Origin: DASQPR01 sp963797605
GTDB lineage: Bacteria; Actinomycetota; Actinomycetes; Mycobacteriales; Micromonosporaceae
DNA: 64,000 nt
NCBI GenBank assembly: GCA_963797605.1
Contig: CAWCPX010000009.1
Coordinates: 310,001 to 374,000 of the forward strand
Reading direction: 5' to 3'
The position numbers and the translations under genes are program-made. Positions 47,913 to 56,869 of the stretch are shown here, in pieces (the stretch's first letter is position 1; each line of letters starts with the position of its first letter). The notes below the pieces were generated by a model that had not been told where the DNA came from, did not search any database, and was given only the letters and a program-made list of their open reading frames with translations.

Positions 47913-48305
47913 GGTGCCGGGACCACGACCGTGCCGGTCGCGGTGACCGCGACGATCGGCGGGTCCAGCACCGTCGGCCGCGGACTCGCCCTTCGATGCG
48001 TCGCCCCGGCACACCACGCTGCACACGAACTCCAGCATCCGGGATCGGCGGCCGATGCGTACCACGGTGGCCGTGATCTCCAGCACGTCGCCGGCCCGCA
48101 TCGGCGCCGCGAACTGCACGTCGGAGTAGGACGCGAACAGACCCTCATCGCCGTCGGTACGGATGCACGCCTCGGTGGCCACGTCGCCGAACAGCCCGAG
48201 CGCGTACGCGCCGTCGACGAGGTTGCCGGCGTAGTGCGCGTGCGAGTACGGCACGTAGCGACGGTGGGTCACCACGAGCCCGAGCCGGCTGTCACGATCA
48301 GACAT
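47909..48305 (-). CDS. kal: 3-aminobutyryl-CoA ammonia-lyase (hotdog fold), one or two frameshifts
   Basis: It starts MSDRDSRLGLVVTHRRYVPY at 48305 and keeps the Kal signature SHAHYAGNLVDGAYALGLFG followed by DVATEACIRTDGDEGLFASY. The rest of the hotdog is VQFAAPMRAGDVLEITATVV and SRMLEFVCSVVCRGDAS. The C-terminus, in another frame, ends IVAVTATGTVVVPAP. About 128 residues are expected. The enzyme removes ammonia from L-3-aminobutyryl-CoA to give crotonyl-CoA, the last specific step of lysine fermentation. It overlaps kamE by 37 bp and the ATPase gene by 4 bp. Confidence 0.88.
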
Positions 48306-49054
48306 GCGGCCACCGCTTTCCGACGGTTCACGATCAGGGCATCCACCAGGTAGGAGGCTACTTCCCGGGGGGTGGTGCCGCGGCCGAAGATGCGGTCGAC
48401 GCCCAGTTCGGCGGTCATCATCTCGTCGAAGCGGGGCCCGCCGACGACCAGCAGCGGCCGCTTGTCGGCCGGGCAGCGCCTCCCGGAACGCGGCCGACAT
48501 CTCCCGGGTGTTGTGCAGGTGCGCGTCGCGCTGCGTGACGACCTGGCTGACCAGCACCGCGTCGGCCTTCTCGGCGCGGGCGGTCTCGACCAGTTCCGGC
48601 ACGCCGACCTGCGCGCCCATGTTGACCACGCGCAGTTCCCGGTAGTACTCCAGGCCCTTCTCGCCGGCGATGCCCTTGACGTTGAGGATCGCGTCGATGC
48701 CGACCGTGTGCGCGTCGGTGCCGATGCACGCGCCGACCACGACGAGCTTGCGGCGCATCTTCTGCTTGACCAGCGTGTTGATCTCCTTCGCGGCCAGCAG
48801 CGGGAAGTCCCGCTCGGCGACGACGACCTGGGACGGGTCGACGAGGTGGTTGCACGCGGCCGTAGACGACGAAGAAGGTGAAGCCGTCGCCCATCGGCTT
48901 CGCGTGCACGACCATCGCCGGGTCCATGCCCATCTTGTTCGGCCAGTTGCAGCGCGGCGCCCTCGGCCCGCTTGTCGCGACCACCGGCAGCGTGAAGCTC
49001 AGCTGCACCATGCCGTCGCCGGTGATGTCCCCGTAGGGCCGAACGATGGTTCAT
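48269..49054 (-). CDS. kamE: Beta-lysine 5,6-aminomutase, beta (B12-binding) subunit
   Basis: About 260 residues. The family start is seen in shifted frame as IVRPYGDITGDGMVQLSFTL after ATG 49054. KMGMDPAMVVHAKPMGDGFT contains the expected PLP lysine region. The cobalamin motif DxHxxG is present as GTDAHTVGIDAILNVKGIAG. ADAVLVSQVVTQRDAHLHNT and FGRGTTPREVASYLVDALIV follow. Shifts are near 49,047, 48,862 and 48,479. With KamD it moves the terminal amino group of beta-lysine, using adenosylcobalamin and PLP. Confidence 0.9.
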   Translation of the reverse strand: MNHRSALRGHHRRRHGAAELHAAGGRDKRAEGAALQLAEQDGHGPGDGRAREADGRRLHLLRRLRPRATTSSTRPRSSSPSGTSRCWPRRRSTRWSSRRCAASSSWSARASAPTRTRSASTRSSTSRASPARRAWSTTGNCAWSTWARRSACRNWSRPPAPRRPTRCWSARSSRSATRTCTTPGRCRPRSGRRCPADKRPLLVVGGPRFDEMMTAELGVDRIFGRGTTPREVASYLVDALIVNRRKAVAACLIVTAGSGSW

Positions 49055-50637
49055 CGCCACCTCGGCTGCCTCCAGGATCTCGGTCGCCGGGTTGTAGTAG
49101 CCGGACTCCTGCTTGGCCACGCCGTCCAGGCCCTTGCCCCGGTCGGCGGGGCGCTTCATGATGCCGAACGTGCCGTCGGCGATCGCGTTCAGCAGTTTGT
49201 CGTCGGCGATGCGTCCGAGCAGGTCGATCGCCTCGCCCAGCACGTGGTGCGCGCGCTGCTGGATGAAGCCGCCGGGCGCCGGCACGAAGTCCTCGTGCAG
49301 GCCGCCGCACGCGTTCAGCACGTAGCGCACGTTCTGCAGCGCGATGTCGCGGTCGGACAGCCACGGCGTCACCACCGCCTCGGTCATCATGCCGACCAGC
49401 AGGATGCCCTGGCCGGTCAGCGTGCCGACGAGGTTGAAGAAACCGTCGAGCAGGTTGCCGCGGAACACGTCGCCGGTCATGTGCTTGGTCGGCGGCATCC
49501 ACTTCAGCGGCGCGTCCGGGAACAGTTCCCGGGCCAGCAGCGCGTGCGCGAGCTCGAGCCGGAACGACTCCGGCAGGTCCGGGTTGATCTCGAACGCGTG
49601 GCCGATGCCGAGCTGCCAGTCGGCCAGCCCGGCCTCGTGCGCGAAGTACTCGTTGAGCAGCTGCGACACGGTCACGGTGTGCGCCGCCTCGACGGCGTCG
49701 GCGGTGGTGAGGTAGTTGTCCTCGCCGGTGTTGATGATGATGCCGGCGCGGGCGTGGATCTGCCGGGAGAACCGCTGGTCGACGAACGTGCGGATCGGGT
49801 TGATGTCGCGGAACAGGATGCCGTACATCGAGTCGTTGAGCATCATGTCCAGCCGCTCCAGCCCGGCCAGCGTCGCGATCTCGGGCATGCAGAGCCCGGA
49901 CGCGTAGTTGGTCAGCCGCACGTAGCGGCCGAGCTCCCTCGACGACTCGTCGAGCGCGGCCCGCATCAGCCGGAAGTTCTCCTGCGTGGCGTAGGTGCCG
50001 GCGAAGCCCTCCCGGGTCGCGCCCTCGGGCACGTAGTCGAGCAGGCGACTGCCCGGTCGAGCGGATCACCGCGATCACGTCGGCGCCGGCCCGGGCCGCG
50101 GCCTGCGCCTGCGGGATGTCCTCGTAGATGTCGCCGGTGGCCACGATCAGGTAGATCCACGGCCGCTGCTTCGGGTCGCCGTGGCGTTTGATCAGCCGCT
50201 CCCGTTCGAGCCCGCCGCCGGTCGATCTGCTTGATGCCCGCGCCGACCGCCGCCGGGCGCGCCGGCGCGCCGCGGCCGTCGGCCTCGCCCGGTGGGCATG
50301 GCGAAACGGACCGAGCCGGCCGCCGCCTTCTGCGCGAGCACGGTGAGGTCGTCGATGCCCTCGCGCGCCATCGCGTGCCACACCGGCAGCGCGACGCCGT
50401 GGCCGAGCCCGACGTCGCTCGCGCACGGCGTCGACCAGGCGGTTCACCCACGGGATGCCGTCCGGGTCGGCGCCGGTGACGCCCGGCCAGCCGCAGCACG
50501 GCCCGCTCGACCGACACGGTGGTATGCGACTGCGGGCCAGGTCCACGACCGGCTGGCCGGCCTTGCGCGGCCAGCGCCCGGGCCCGGCGCACCAGCGCCG
50601 GATCGAGGCCCAGCTTCGCCTCGTGTTTCGCGGTCAT
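49051..50637 (-). CDS. kamD: Beta-lysine 5,6-aminomutase, alpha subunit
   Basis: It starts MTAKHEAKLGLDPALVRRAR at 50637, overlapping the amidohydrolase stop (ATGA). About 520 residues. Strong family stretches are GHGVALPVWHAMAREGIDDL, PWIYLIVATGDIYEDIPQAQ, ERLDMMLNDSMYGILFRDIN, FVDQRFSRQIHARAGIIINT, LKWMPPTKHMTGDVFRGNLL and LGRIADDKLLNAIADGTFGI. The N-terminal third is cut by about six shifts between 50,050 and 50,570; the rest is open. The end is estimated from the likely ATGA overlap with kamE. Confidence 0.9.
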
Positions 50638-52221
50638 GACGGCTCCTCGACGTTGAAGATCGTGCTGCCACGCACGACGGTGCGCAGGCATTCGGCAGCT
50701 CCGGGTGGGGTTCCCCGGGAAGGGCGAGATCGATGCGGCAGCCGGGTACGCCGTCCGCGACGCCACCATCGGCTGCGGGCGTGGCGGACCAGACGGCGAA
50801 CGTGGCCGGGGCGCCGGGGACGAGGACGCCCTCGTCGTCGCGGTGCACGGCCCGCCAGCCGCCCCGGGTGTGGGCGGCGAACGCGGCCTGCACGCCGATC
50901 CGCTGACCGGGTTGTGGTGCGGCATCGCGGCGCGGATCGTGCCCCACGGGTCCAGCGGCGTGACCGGGGAGTCCGAGCCGAACGCGAGCGCCACCCCGAC
51001 GCCGGCCATCGCGCCGATCGGGTTGCTCGCGAGCGACCGGGCGACGCCGAGACGCTGCGCGTACATCGGCGTGCTCGCCGCCCCAGAGCCGGTCGAACGC
51101 GGGCTGCATGCTCGCGACGATGCCGTACTCGACGAACCCGGCGATCAGCTGCTTGTCCACGATCTCGACGTGCTCGATGCGGTGCCGGGCGGCGCGCAGC
51201 CGGTCGACGCCGACGGGCCGCGGCGCGATCCGGAAGCCCGGCCAGCACGGTGCCGATCGCGGCGTCGCCGATGGCGTGGAAGCCGCCCTGCATCCCGCTT
51301 GCCGGTGCAGTCGACCAGGTGCGCGGCGACCTGCTCGGCGGTGACGTACCCGTGGCCGCAGTGCCTCTGATCGCGGCTGTCCAGGTACGGCTCGCGCAGG
51401 TGCGCCGTCTGCGAGCCGAGCGCGCCGTCGGCGTAGAGGTCGCCGCCGGCCCCGACCGCGCCGAGTTCCCGGGCCTTCGCGGCGCCCACCGAGCTCGCCC
51501 CAGTAGCCGAACACCTCGGGCAACGAGTCGTCGCGCCGCGAGTGCGAGCACGCTGGGTGAAGTCGTCGTCGTCGGAGGTGCCCGGGCCGCCGCACTCGTG
51601 CACGGCCGCGATGCCGAGTGCCGCCGCCCGCCGCAGTGCCGCGCGCTGGGCGCGCGTCGCGCTGCGACGGGGAGATCGAGCCCATGGCGATGCCGCGGAC
51701 GACGTGGTGCGCGTCGCGCCGGAGCCAGCCCGATCTCGTCGTAGCCGGGGGTGGCCGGCGGCGTCTGGTCGAGCAGAGCGGTGGAGACGACGGCCGAATG
51801 CACGCTGACCTGCGACAGGTAGACCGAACGCCCACCGCCGGCCCGGTCGAGTTCCGGCGCGCTCGGTGGCCGCTGTTCGACCCAGGTCGACTCGTCCCAG
51901 CCGTGGCCGACGACGATCGCGTCCGCCGGCAGCGTGGCCGCGTGCGCCGACAGCCGGTCGAGCACCTCGGCCGCGGAGCGGGTGCCGGCGAGGTCGAGGC
52001 CGAGCAGCCCGATGCCGGTGTCGGTCGTGTGCACGTGCGCGTCGACGAACGCCGGGGTGACCAGCGCGCCGCCGAGGTCGATCGTGCGGTCGGCGGCGGG
52101 TGCGTCGGCGGCCGCGCCGATCCAGTCGATCGTGGTGCCGCGCACGAGCATCGCGGTCGCCGTGGGGTCGGCGGGGCTGTAGATCTGACCGTTGCGTGTA
52201 GAGCGCGCTGGGGGTCGTCAT
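50634..52221 (-). CDS. Amidohydrolase (Amidohydro_3/YtcJ-like) inside the lysine operon, many frameshifts
   Basis: It starts MTTPSALYT at 52221, five bases after the kdd stop. Pieces read AMLVRGTTIDWIGAAADAPA, DLGGALVTPAFVDAHVHTTD (metal HxH), GMQGGFHAIGDAAIG (His of the barrel), RHRIEHVEIVDKQLIAGFVE and VGVALAFGSDSPVTPLDPWG (catalytic Asp). Expected length is about 520 residues; roughly ten single-base shifts break it. The metal sites are intact in the fragments. Its substrate is unknown; no such step belongs to the known lysine pathway, but tight coupling on both sides argues for a role in it. Confidence 0.8.
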
Positions 52222-52226
52222 GAGAC

Positions 52227-53267
52227 TCAGTTTGCCCTCTCGGCCGCCAGGCGCGCATCGAACAACTGCCGAACGCCGGGGTCGGTGCGCAGCAGCTCGA
52301 GCGCGTACGCGGCGTGGCCGGGCACGTACCCGTTGCCGATGAGCATGGTGACGTCTGCGGCCAGGCCTTCGGCGCCGAGCGCGGCGGCGGCGAACGATGT
52401 GGCCATGGAGAAGAAGATGACGGTGCCGCCGTCCGCCGTGGCCAGGATCGCGCCGTGTTCGCATCCGGGGACGTCGACGCACACGACCGTGACATCGGCC
52501 GGGCCGCCGAGTGCCTTGGTGACGGCGTCGGCGAGCGCGACCGGATCGCGGGCGTCGGCCAGGGCGACCTCGTCGGCGATCGCGACATCGCCCAGGCGCC
52601 GTGCTTCGGCCTCGGTCGGGACGACGCCGACGGTACGGGTGGCGCCGGCACGACGGGCGGCGGCCAGCGAGAGGGAACCGGATTTGCCGGCGCCTCCGAT
52701 GACGGCGACCTTCGGATTGTCGTACCGGCTGATCGACACGGGCGGTGAGAGCCGGAGCGCCGCAGACGTCCATCACGGCGAGGGACAGCTCCGGGTCGAG
52801 GTCGTGCGGCAGCACGGCGGCGATCGAGCGGGCGAACAGGATCGCGTGACCAGATGTCGGCACCTGCTCGCTGAGACCGTCCCACCGGGCGAGGCCGTCG
52901 GTGATGGCCAGCGGCGTCAGCGTCAGCGAGACCAGCGTGGCCACGCGGTCGCCGGGGGTGAGGCCGAGCGGGGAGGTCGGGCCGACCGCGTCGACGGTGC
53001 CGATGAGCATGCCGCCGGAGCCGGTGACCGGGTTCTGCATCTTGCCTCGCGTACCGATGATGTCCAGAACTTCGGCTTTGACCTTTTCGCCGTCGCCCCC
53101 GTGTTTCGTGGCGAGCTGGCGGAAGGAGGCGGCGTCGAGATTCAGACGCTCAACCGTGATGCGTACCTCGTCTGTGCCCAGGTCAGCCCGGTTGTCCAGT
53201 TTTCGGCCGCCTGCGGCAGCACACCGGCCGGCGCGATCACTCGGTGTAGACCGACCGGTGACGTCAT
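52227..53267 (-). CDS. kdd: L-erythro-3,5-diaminohexanoate dehydrogenase, two frameshifts
   Basis: It starts MTSPVGLHRVIAPAGVLPQA at 53267, after GGGAGGG. About 345 residues. Family stretches are VRITVERLNLDAASFRQLAT, GTRGKMQNPVTGSGGMLIGT and VLPHDLDPELSLAVMDVCGA. The Rossmann motif is VAVIGGAGKSGSLSLAAARR, and ADGGTVIFFSMATSFAAAAL follows. Shifts are near 53,195 and 52,750. The enzyme oxidises 3,5-diaminohexanoate to 5-amino-3-ketohexanoate with NAD+. It is the first gene of the minus-strand operon and divergent from kamA. Confidence 0.92.
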
Positions 53268-53303
53268 GTGGTTCCCTCCCGGGCATTAGTGAGGTGATAA
53301 TGG

Positions 53304-53342
53304 GTCTGCACAGTAAAACTTACGGCATCGTAGTTTGCAGAC
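53304..53342. promoter_or_regulatory. Candidate operator in the kdd/kamA divergent gap
   Basis: GTCTGCA (53304-53310) and TGCAGAC (53336-53342) are exact inverted repeats. Between them lies the imperfect palindrome AAACTTACGGCATCGTAGTT (53316-53335), whose ACG-GCAT-CGT centre is symmetric. The gap is 124 bp and feeds both transcription units of the lysine pathway, so one regulator site here could control all genes. No regulator gene is linked. Confidence 0.45.
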
Positions 53343-53391
53343 GAGAAATCCTCCACTAGCCTGACCTTATCCGAGGATCGAGGAGGATCCG

Positions 53392-54763
53392 TTGAGTGAC
53401 CTGTTGAGCGGCCAGCCGCACGAGTACCGCCGACGTGAACTCGTGGAGCCCGATTGGACCCGTTTGCCCGGCTGGCGCGACGTTACCCGCGAGCAGTGGG
53501 AGTCGGCGCAGTGGCAGCGAGTCAACTGCGTGAAGAACATCAAGCAGTTGCGCGCGCTCATGGGCGATCTGCTCGACGAGTCGTTCTACACCGACCTCGA
53601 AGCCGATCAGCAAGAGTTCGCGACGATGTCGATGCTCGTTCCGCCGCACATGATGAACACGATGGTGCCCGACCGCGAGCCCGACACCGCGTCGTTCCTG
53701 GCCGACCCGATCCGGCGCTACATGATCCCGGTGAAGTCCGACCGGCGCACCGACTGGCCGACCCACCCCTACGCGTCGCGCGACTCGCTGCACGAGCACG
53801 ACATGTGGGTCGCCGAGGGCCTGACCCACCGCTACCCGACCAAGGTGCTGGCCGAACTGCATCTCGACCTGCCCGCAGTACTGCGGCCACTGCACCCGCA
53901 TGGACCTCGTCGGCAACTCCACGCCGCAGGTCGACAAGCTCAAGCTCGTGCTCAAGCCGGTCGACCGTTACGACGCGATGATCTCCTACCTGCAGCGCTC
54001 CCCCGGCGTCCGCGACGTCGTCGTCTCCGGTGGCGACGTGGCCAACGTGCCGTGGAAGCAGCTCGAAGTCGTTCCTGATGCGCCTGCTGGAGATCGACAA
54101 CATCCGCGACATCCGGCTCGCCACGAAGGCGCTCTCCGGCGATGCCGCAGCACTGGCTCGCACGGCGACGTCGTCGAAGGCCTCGGCCGGGTCGCGACGC
54201 GCGCCCGCTCGCAGGGCGTCAACCTCGCGATCCACACGCACGTCAACCACGCCAACTCGGTGACGCCGCTGGTCGCGAAGGCCGCTCGCACCGCGCTCGA
54301 GGTCGGCGTCCGCGACGTCCGCAACCAGGGCGTGCTCATGCGCGGCGTCAACGCGACCACGACCGACCTGCTCGACCTCTGCTTCGCGCTCCAGGGCGAG
54401 GCGTCGATCCTGCCGTACTACTTCTACATGTGCGACATGATCCCGAACGCCGAACACTGGCGCGTCTCGGTCGCGCACGCGCAGATGCTGCAGCACGACA
54501 TGATGGGCTACCTCCCGGGCTACGCGACCCCGCGGATCATCTGCGACGTGCCGTTCGTCGGCAAGCGCTGGGTGCACATGCTCAACGAGTACGACACCGA
54601 GCGCGGCATCTCCTACTGGACGAAGAACTACCGCACCTCGATCGAGATGAACGACGCCGAGGCTCTGTCGCGGCGGTTCGAGTTCTACGACCCGATCGAC
54701 ACGCTGCCGAAGACCGGTCAGGACTGGTGGCGCAAGAAGCTCGCCGCCGAAGCCGCCGTCTGA
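53392..54763 (+). CDS. kamA: Lysine 2,3-aminomutase (radical SAM, PLP), four single-base shifts
   Basis: It starts MSDLLSGQPHEYRRRELVEP at TTG 53392, five bases after AGGAGG. About 455 residues. The radical-SAM cluster CPQYCGHC (CxxxCxxC) is in the frame reached after an extra base at 53860. Extra bases can also be placed at 54066-54068, 54141 and 54160-54163; removing them gives the normal sequence from MDLVGNSTPQVDKLKLVLKP to GDVVEGLGRVATRARSQGVN. The PLP-lysine region is IICDVPFVGKRWVHMLNEYD. The enzyme converts L-lysine to L-beta-lysine, the entry step. Confidence 0.92.
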
Positions 54764-54789
54764 GCGTCCGCCCGTGCCCACCCGCCGTG

Positions 54790-55800
54790 TCAGTAGGCGC
54801 GGCGGGTGGCGCGCTGGAGGATCAGGGCCTTGATCGCGGCCGCGCCGACGCCCACGATGCCGATCGACGTCAGCAGCACGAGCAGGTAATTCGGCGTGGA
54901 CGAGCTGTCTTCGCCGAGGCTGACCGACGGACCGACCGCGACGCCCTTCGCCGTGGTCTTCATGCCCGCGTCCGCGCCGCCGCTCGTCGAATCGCCGCCG
55001 GTCGCTGATCCGGTATCGGCGGCCTTCGCGGCACCGCTCGCGTTCACGTCACCCGTCGTCGACGGATCGTCGGTGGCCGTGGTGGTCGGCGCGATGATGA
55101 CCGAATCGGGGTCGATGGACGCCGTCGGTGTGGCCCCGCTCGTCGTCGCCCCGATCGTCGTCGTCCCGGTCGTCGCCCCGGCCGTCGTGGCCGCTGCCGT
55201 CGGTGCGAGCGCGGACGTCGTCGAGGTGGCGTGCCGAGTCGGTGTCGGTGTCGGTGTTCCCGCCGGTGCCGGCTTCGCGGCCTTCGTCTGTGTGGGTTTG
55301 GGTGCCGTCGTCTGTGTCGGCTCGGCCGGCGCGACCGTGGGTGGGATGTCGACCGTCTTCAGATCCGTCGCGGCCGGTGGCGCGACCGCCGGTTTGGCCG
55401 GCGGCGGCTTGGCCGCGCTGACGGTCACCGTGACGGAGCCCGCGTCGTTGAGGTTGAGCAGGCAAGCCGGCTTCAATGCGACCTGCCACGTGCCGGCCGG
55501 GAACGTGATCGGAGCCATGCTGTTGGAGCCGATGTTTGCGTTGCTGGTGGCCTTCGACCCGTTGACGTAGATGACGGCCGCCGAGCCGGTGAGGTTCTTG
55601 ACCTCCAGCGTGTCGCCGGCGGACATCGAGATCGAGGCCTGCGTCGGCTGCGACGCGCACGACAGCACCGGCAGGCCGAGAAGGCCCGCACCCTCGAACG
55701 TAACCGTCAAGGTGTCGGCGTGGGCGGCGCCGAGCAGGACGGCGGAGCCGAGAACCGCTCCCGTCACTGTGGCGCCGGCGAGCGCGGAGAAACGCGACAT
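54790..55800 (-). CDS. Secreted, C-terminally anchored Thr/Ala/Pro-rich protein
   Basis: The protein has 336 residues. A signal peptide (LAGATVTGAVLGSAVLLGAA, cleavage near AHA-DT) is followed by a beta-rich domain of about 100 residues, with two cysteines that could pair (LPVLSCASQP and KPACLLNLND). A disordered Thr/Ala/Pro/Ser region fills residues 135-290. The C-terminus is a membrane helix (YLLVLLTSIGIVGVGAAAIK) plus a basic tail. The layout is that of an actinobacterial cell-surface protein, but no LPxTG or LAxTG motif is seen. Function unknown. It is convergent with kamA. Confidence 0.85.
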   Translation of the reverse strand: MSRFSALAGATVTGAVLGSAVLLGAAHADTLTVTFEGAGLLGLPVLSCASQPTQASISMSAGDTLEVKNLTGSAAVIYVNGSKATSNANIGSNSMAPITFPAGTWQVALKPACLLNLNDAGSVTVTVSAAKPPPAKPAVAPPAATDLKTVDIPPTVAPAEPTQTTAPKPTQTKAAKPAPAGTPTPTPTRHATSTTSALAPTAAATTAGATTGTTTIGATTSGATPTASIDPDSVIIAPTTTATDDPSTTGDVNASGAAKAADTGSATGGDSTSGGADAGMKTTAKGVAVGPSVSLGEDSSSTPNYLLVLLTSIGIVGVGAAAIKALILQRATRRAY

Positions 55801-55907
55801 GAGTCCTCTTTCGACCGTCGGGGCGTAATAGTCCCTTTAAACTATCTTTTGTCCGATTGGTCCGCACTCGACGCCACGCCGCTGGGACCGCACATATCCG
55901 CGGTCGA

Positions 55908-56627
55908 TCAGCGGGATTGAGCAGCGATGAACCCCCGTACGCGCTCCCGGGCCCGATCGCTGACATGCGGCCCGTGGGTGAACGCCGCCACCTGATACTC
56001 CAACTCACCGAGAACGTGAGCGGTCTTCCGGTTGAGCACGATGTCCTGGCAGAACGCCTTGATGCCCCAGTTCATCTTCCGCACGTTCCAGATCGAGTCA
56101 CCCGTGATGAGCACGCCCGTGGACGGGTGGAGTAACGCGACGTGCCCCATCGTGTGGCCCGGTGTGTGCACGACGCGCAGACCGCCCGCGATCGGCAACA
56201 CGTGACCGTCGGAGAACTCCTCGCCCACCGTGACGGCCGGGAACCCGTTCGCCCGGCGCCCCAGGCGGTTGAACAGCCGGCCGGCCGCGATGCTCCCGTC
56301 TCGCGGCGGGGCCATCCCGTCGCCGGCCCACGGCGCGTCCGTCTCGTGGATCGACACCTGCGCGCCCGACAGTGCCGCCAGCTTCGCGGCGCCGCCGGCG
56401 TGGTCGCCGTGCGCGTGCGTCAGCACGATCCGCGTCACGTCGTCGATCGACTTCCCCATCATGGCCAGACCCGCCATGGTGCGTTTCGTGGCGCCGGTCG
56501 TGCCGCTGTCGACGAGGGTGACCTGGCCGTCGTCGTCGATGAGCGCGTAAATGTTGACGAAGTCGAACGGGGCGGCCGGGATCCGCCAAACGTTCGGCGC
56601 GATCCGGTAGGCGGGCGGCTTGGGCAT
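55908..56627 (-). CDS. MBL-fold metallo-hydrolase
   Basis: The protein has 239 residues, starting MPKPPAYRIAPNVWRIPAAP, with GGGAG upstream. The metal ligands are complete: VLTHAHGDHAGG (HxHxDH), HTPGHTMGH (third His), TGDSIWN (bridging Asp) and a final His near FTHGPH. Relatives include glyoxalase II-like and lactonase-like hydrolases; the substrate is not resolved. Confidence 0.92.
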   Translation of the reverse strand: MPKPPAYRIAPNVWRIPAAPFDFVNIYALIDDDGQVTLVDSGTTGATKRTMAGLAMMGKSIDDVTRIVLTHAHGDHAGGAAKLAALSGAQVSIHETDAPWAGDGMAPPRDGSIAAGRLFNRLGRRANGFPAVTVGEEFSDGHVLPIAGGLRVVHTPGHTMGHVALLHPSTGVLITGDSIWNVRKMNWGIKAFCQDIVLNRKTAHVLGELEYQVAAFTHGPHVSDRARERVRGFIAAQSR

Positions 56628-56639
56628 CGCGGCTCCCTG

Positions 56640-56765
56640 ACTGTGCGTCCGTGACGATGCGTCCCCTGACGGTGCGTCCCTGACGGTGTCCTGACGTGTG
56701 TCCCTGACTGCGTGCGTCCCCGGCTGTGTATGCGGCTGCGCGGCTGTGTATCGCGGCTGTGCGTT
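56640..56765. repeat. Two adjacent short-repeat tracts
   Basis: GTGCGTCCCTGACG-like units of about 13 bp recur some six times with drift (56640-56722). A second set built on GGCTGTGTATGCGGCTGCGC follows (56723-56765). It lies between the MBL start and the HNH gene end; no gene is seen. Confidence 0.65.
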
Positions 56766-56869
56766 GTTCAGACTATGCGCCTCGAGGGCGCGTTCGCCGT
56801 CGATCTAGGACGCTCCGGCGGTCAGAAACGCCGCCACCACGTGGTTGGGTGCGGGCCGGCGGCACGACG

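Noticed and set aside
53392..54170. Programmed frameshifting in kamA
   Set aside because: Four separate +1 breaks without slippery sites or stimulatory structures, and the same pattern in unrelated genes, fit sequencing insertions better.
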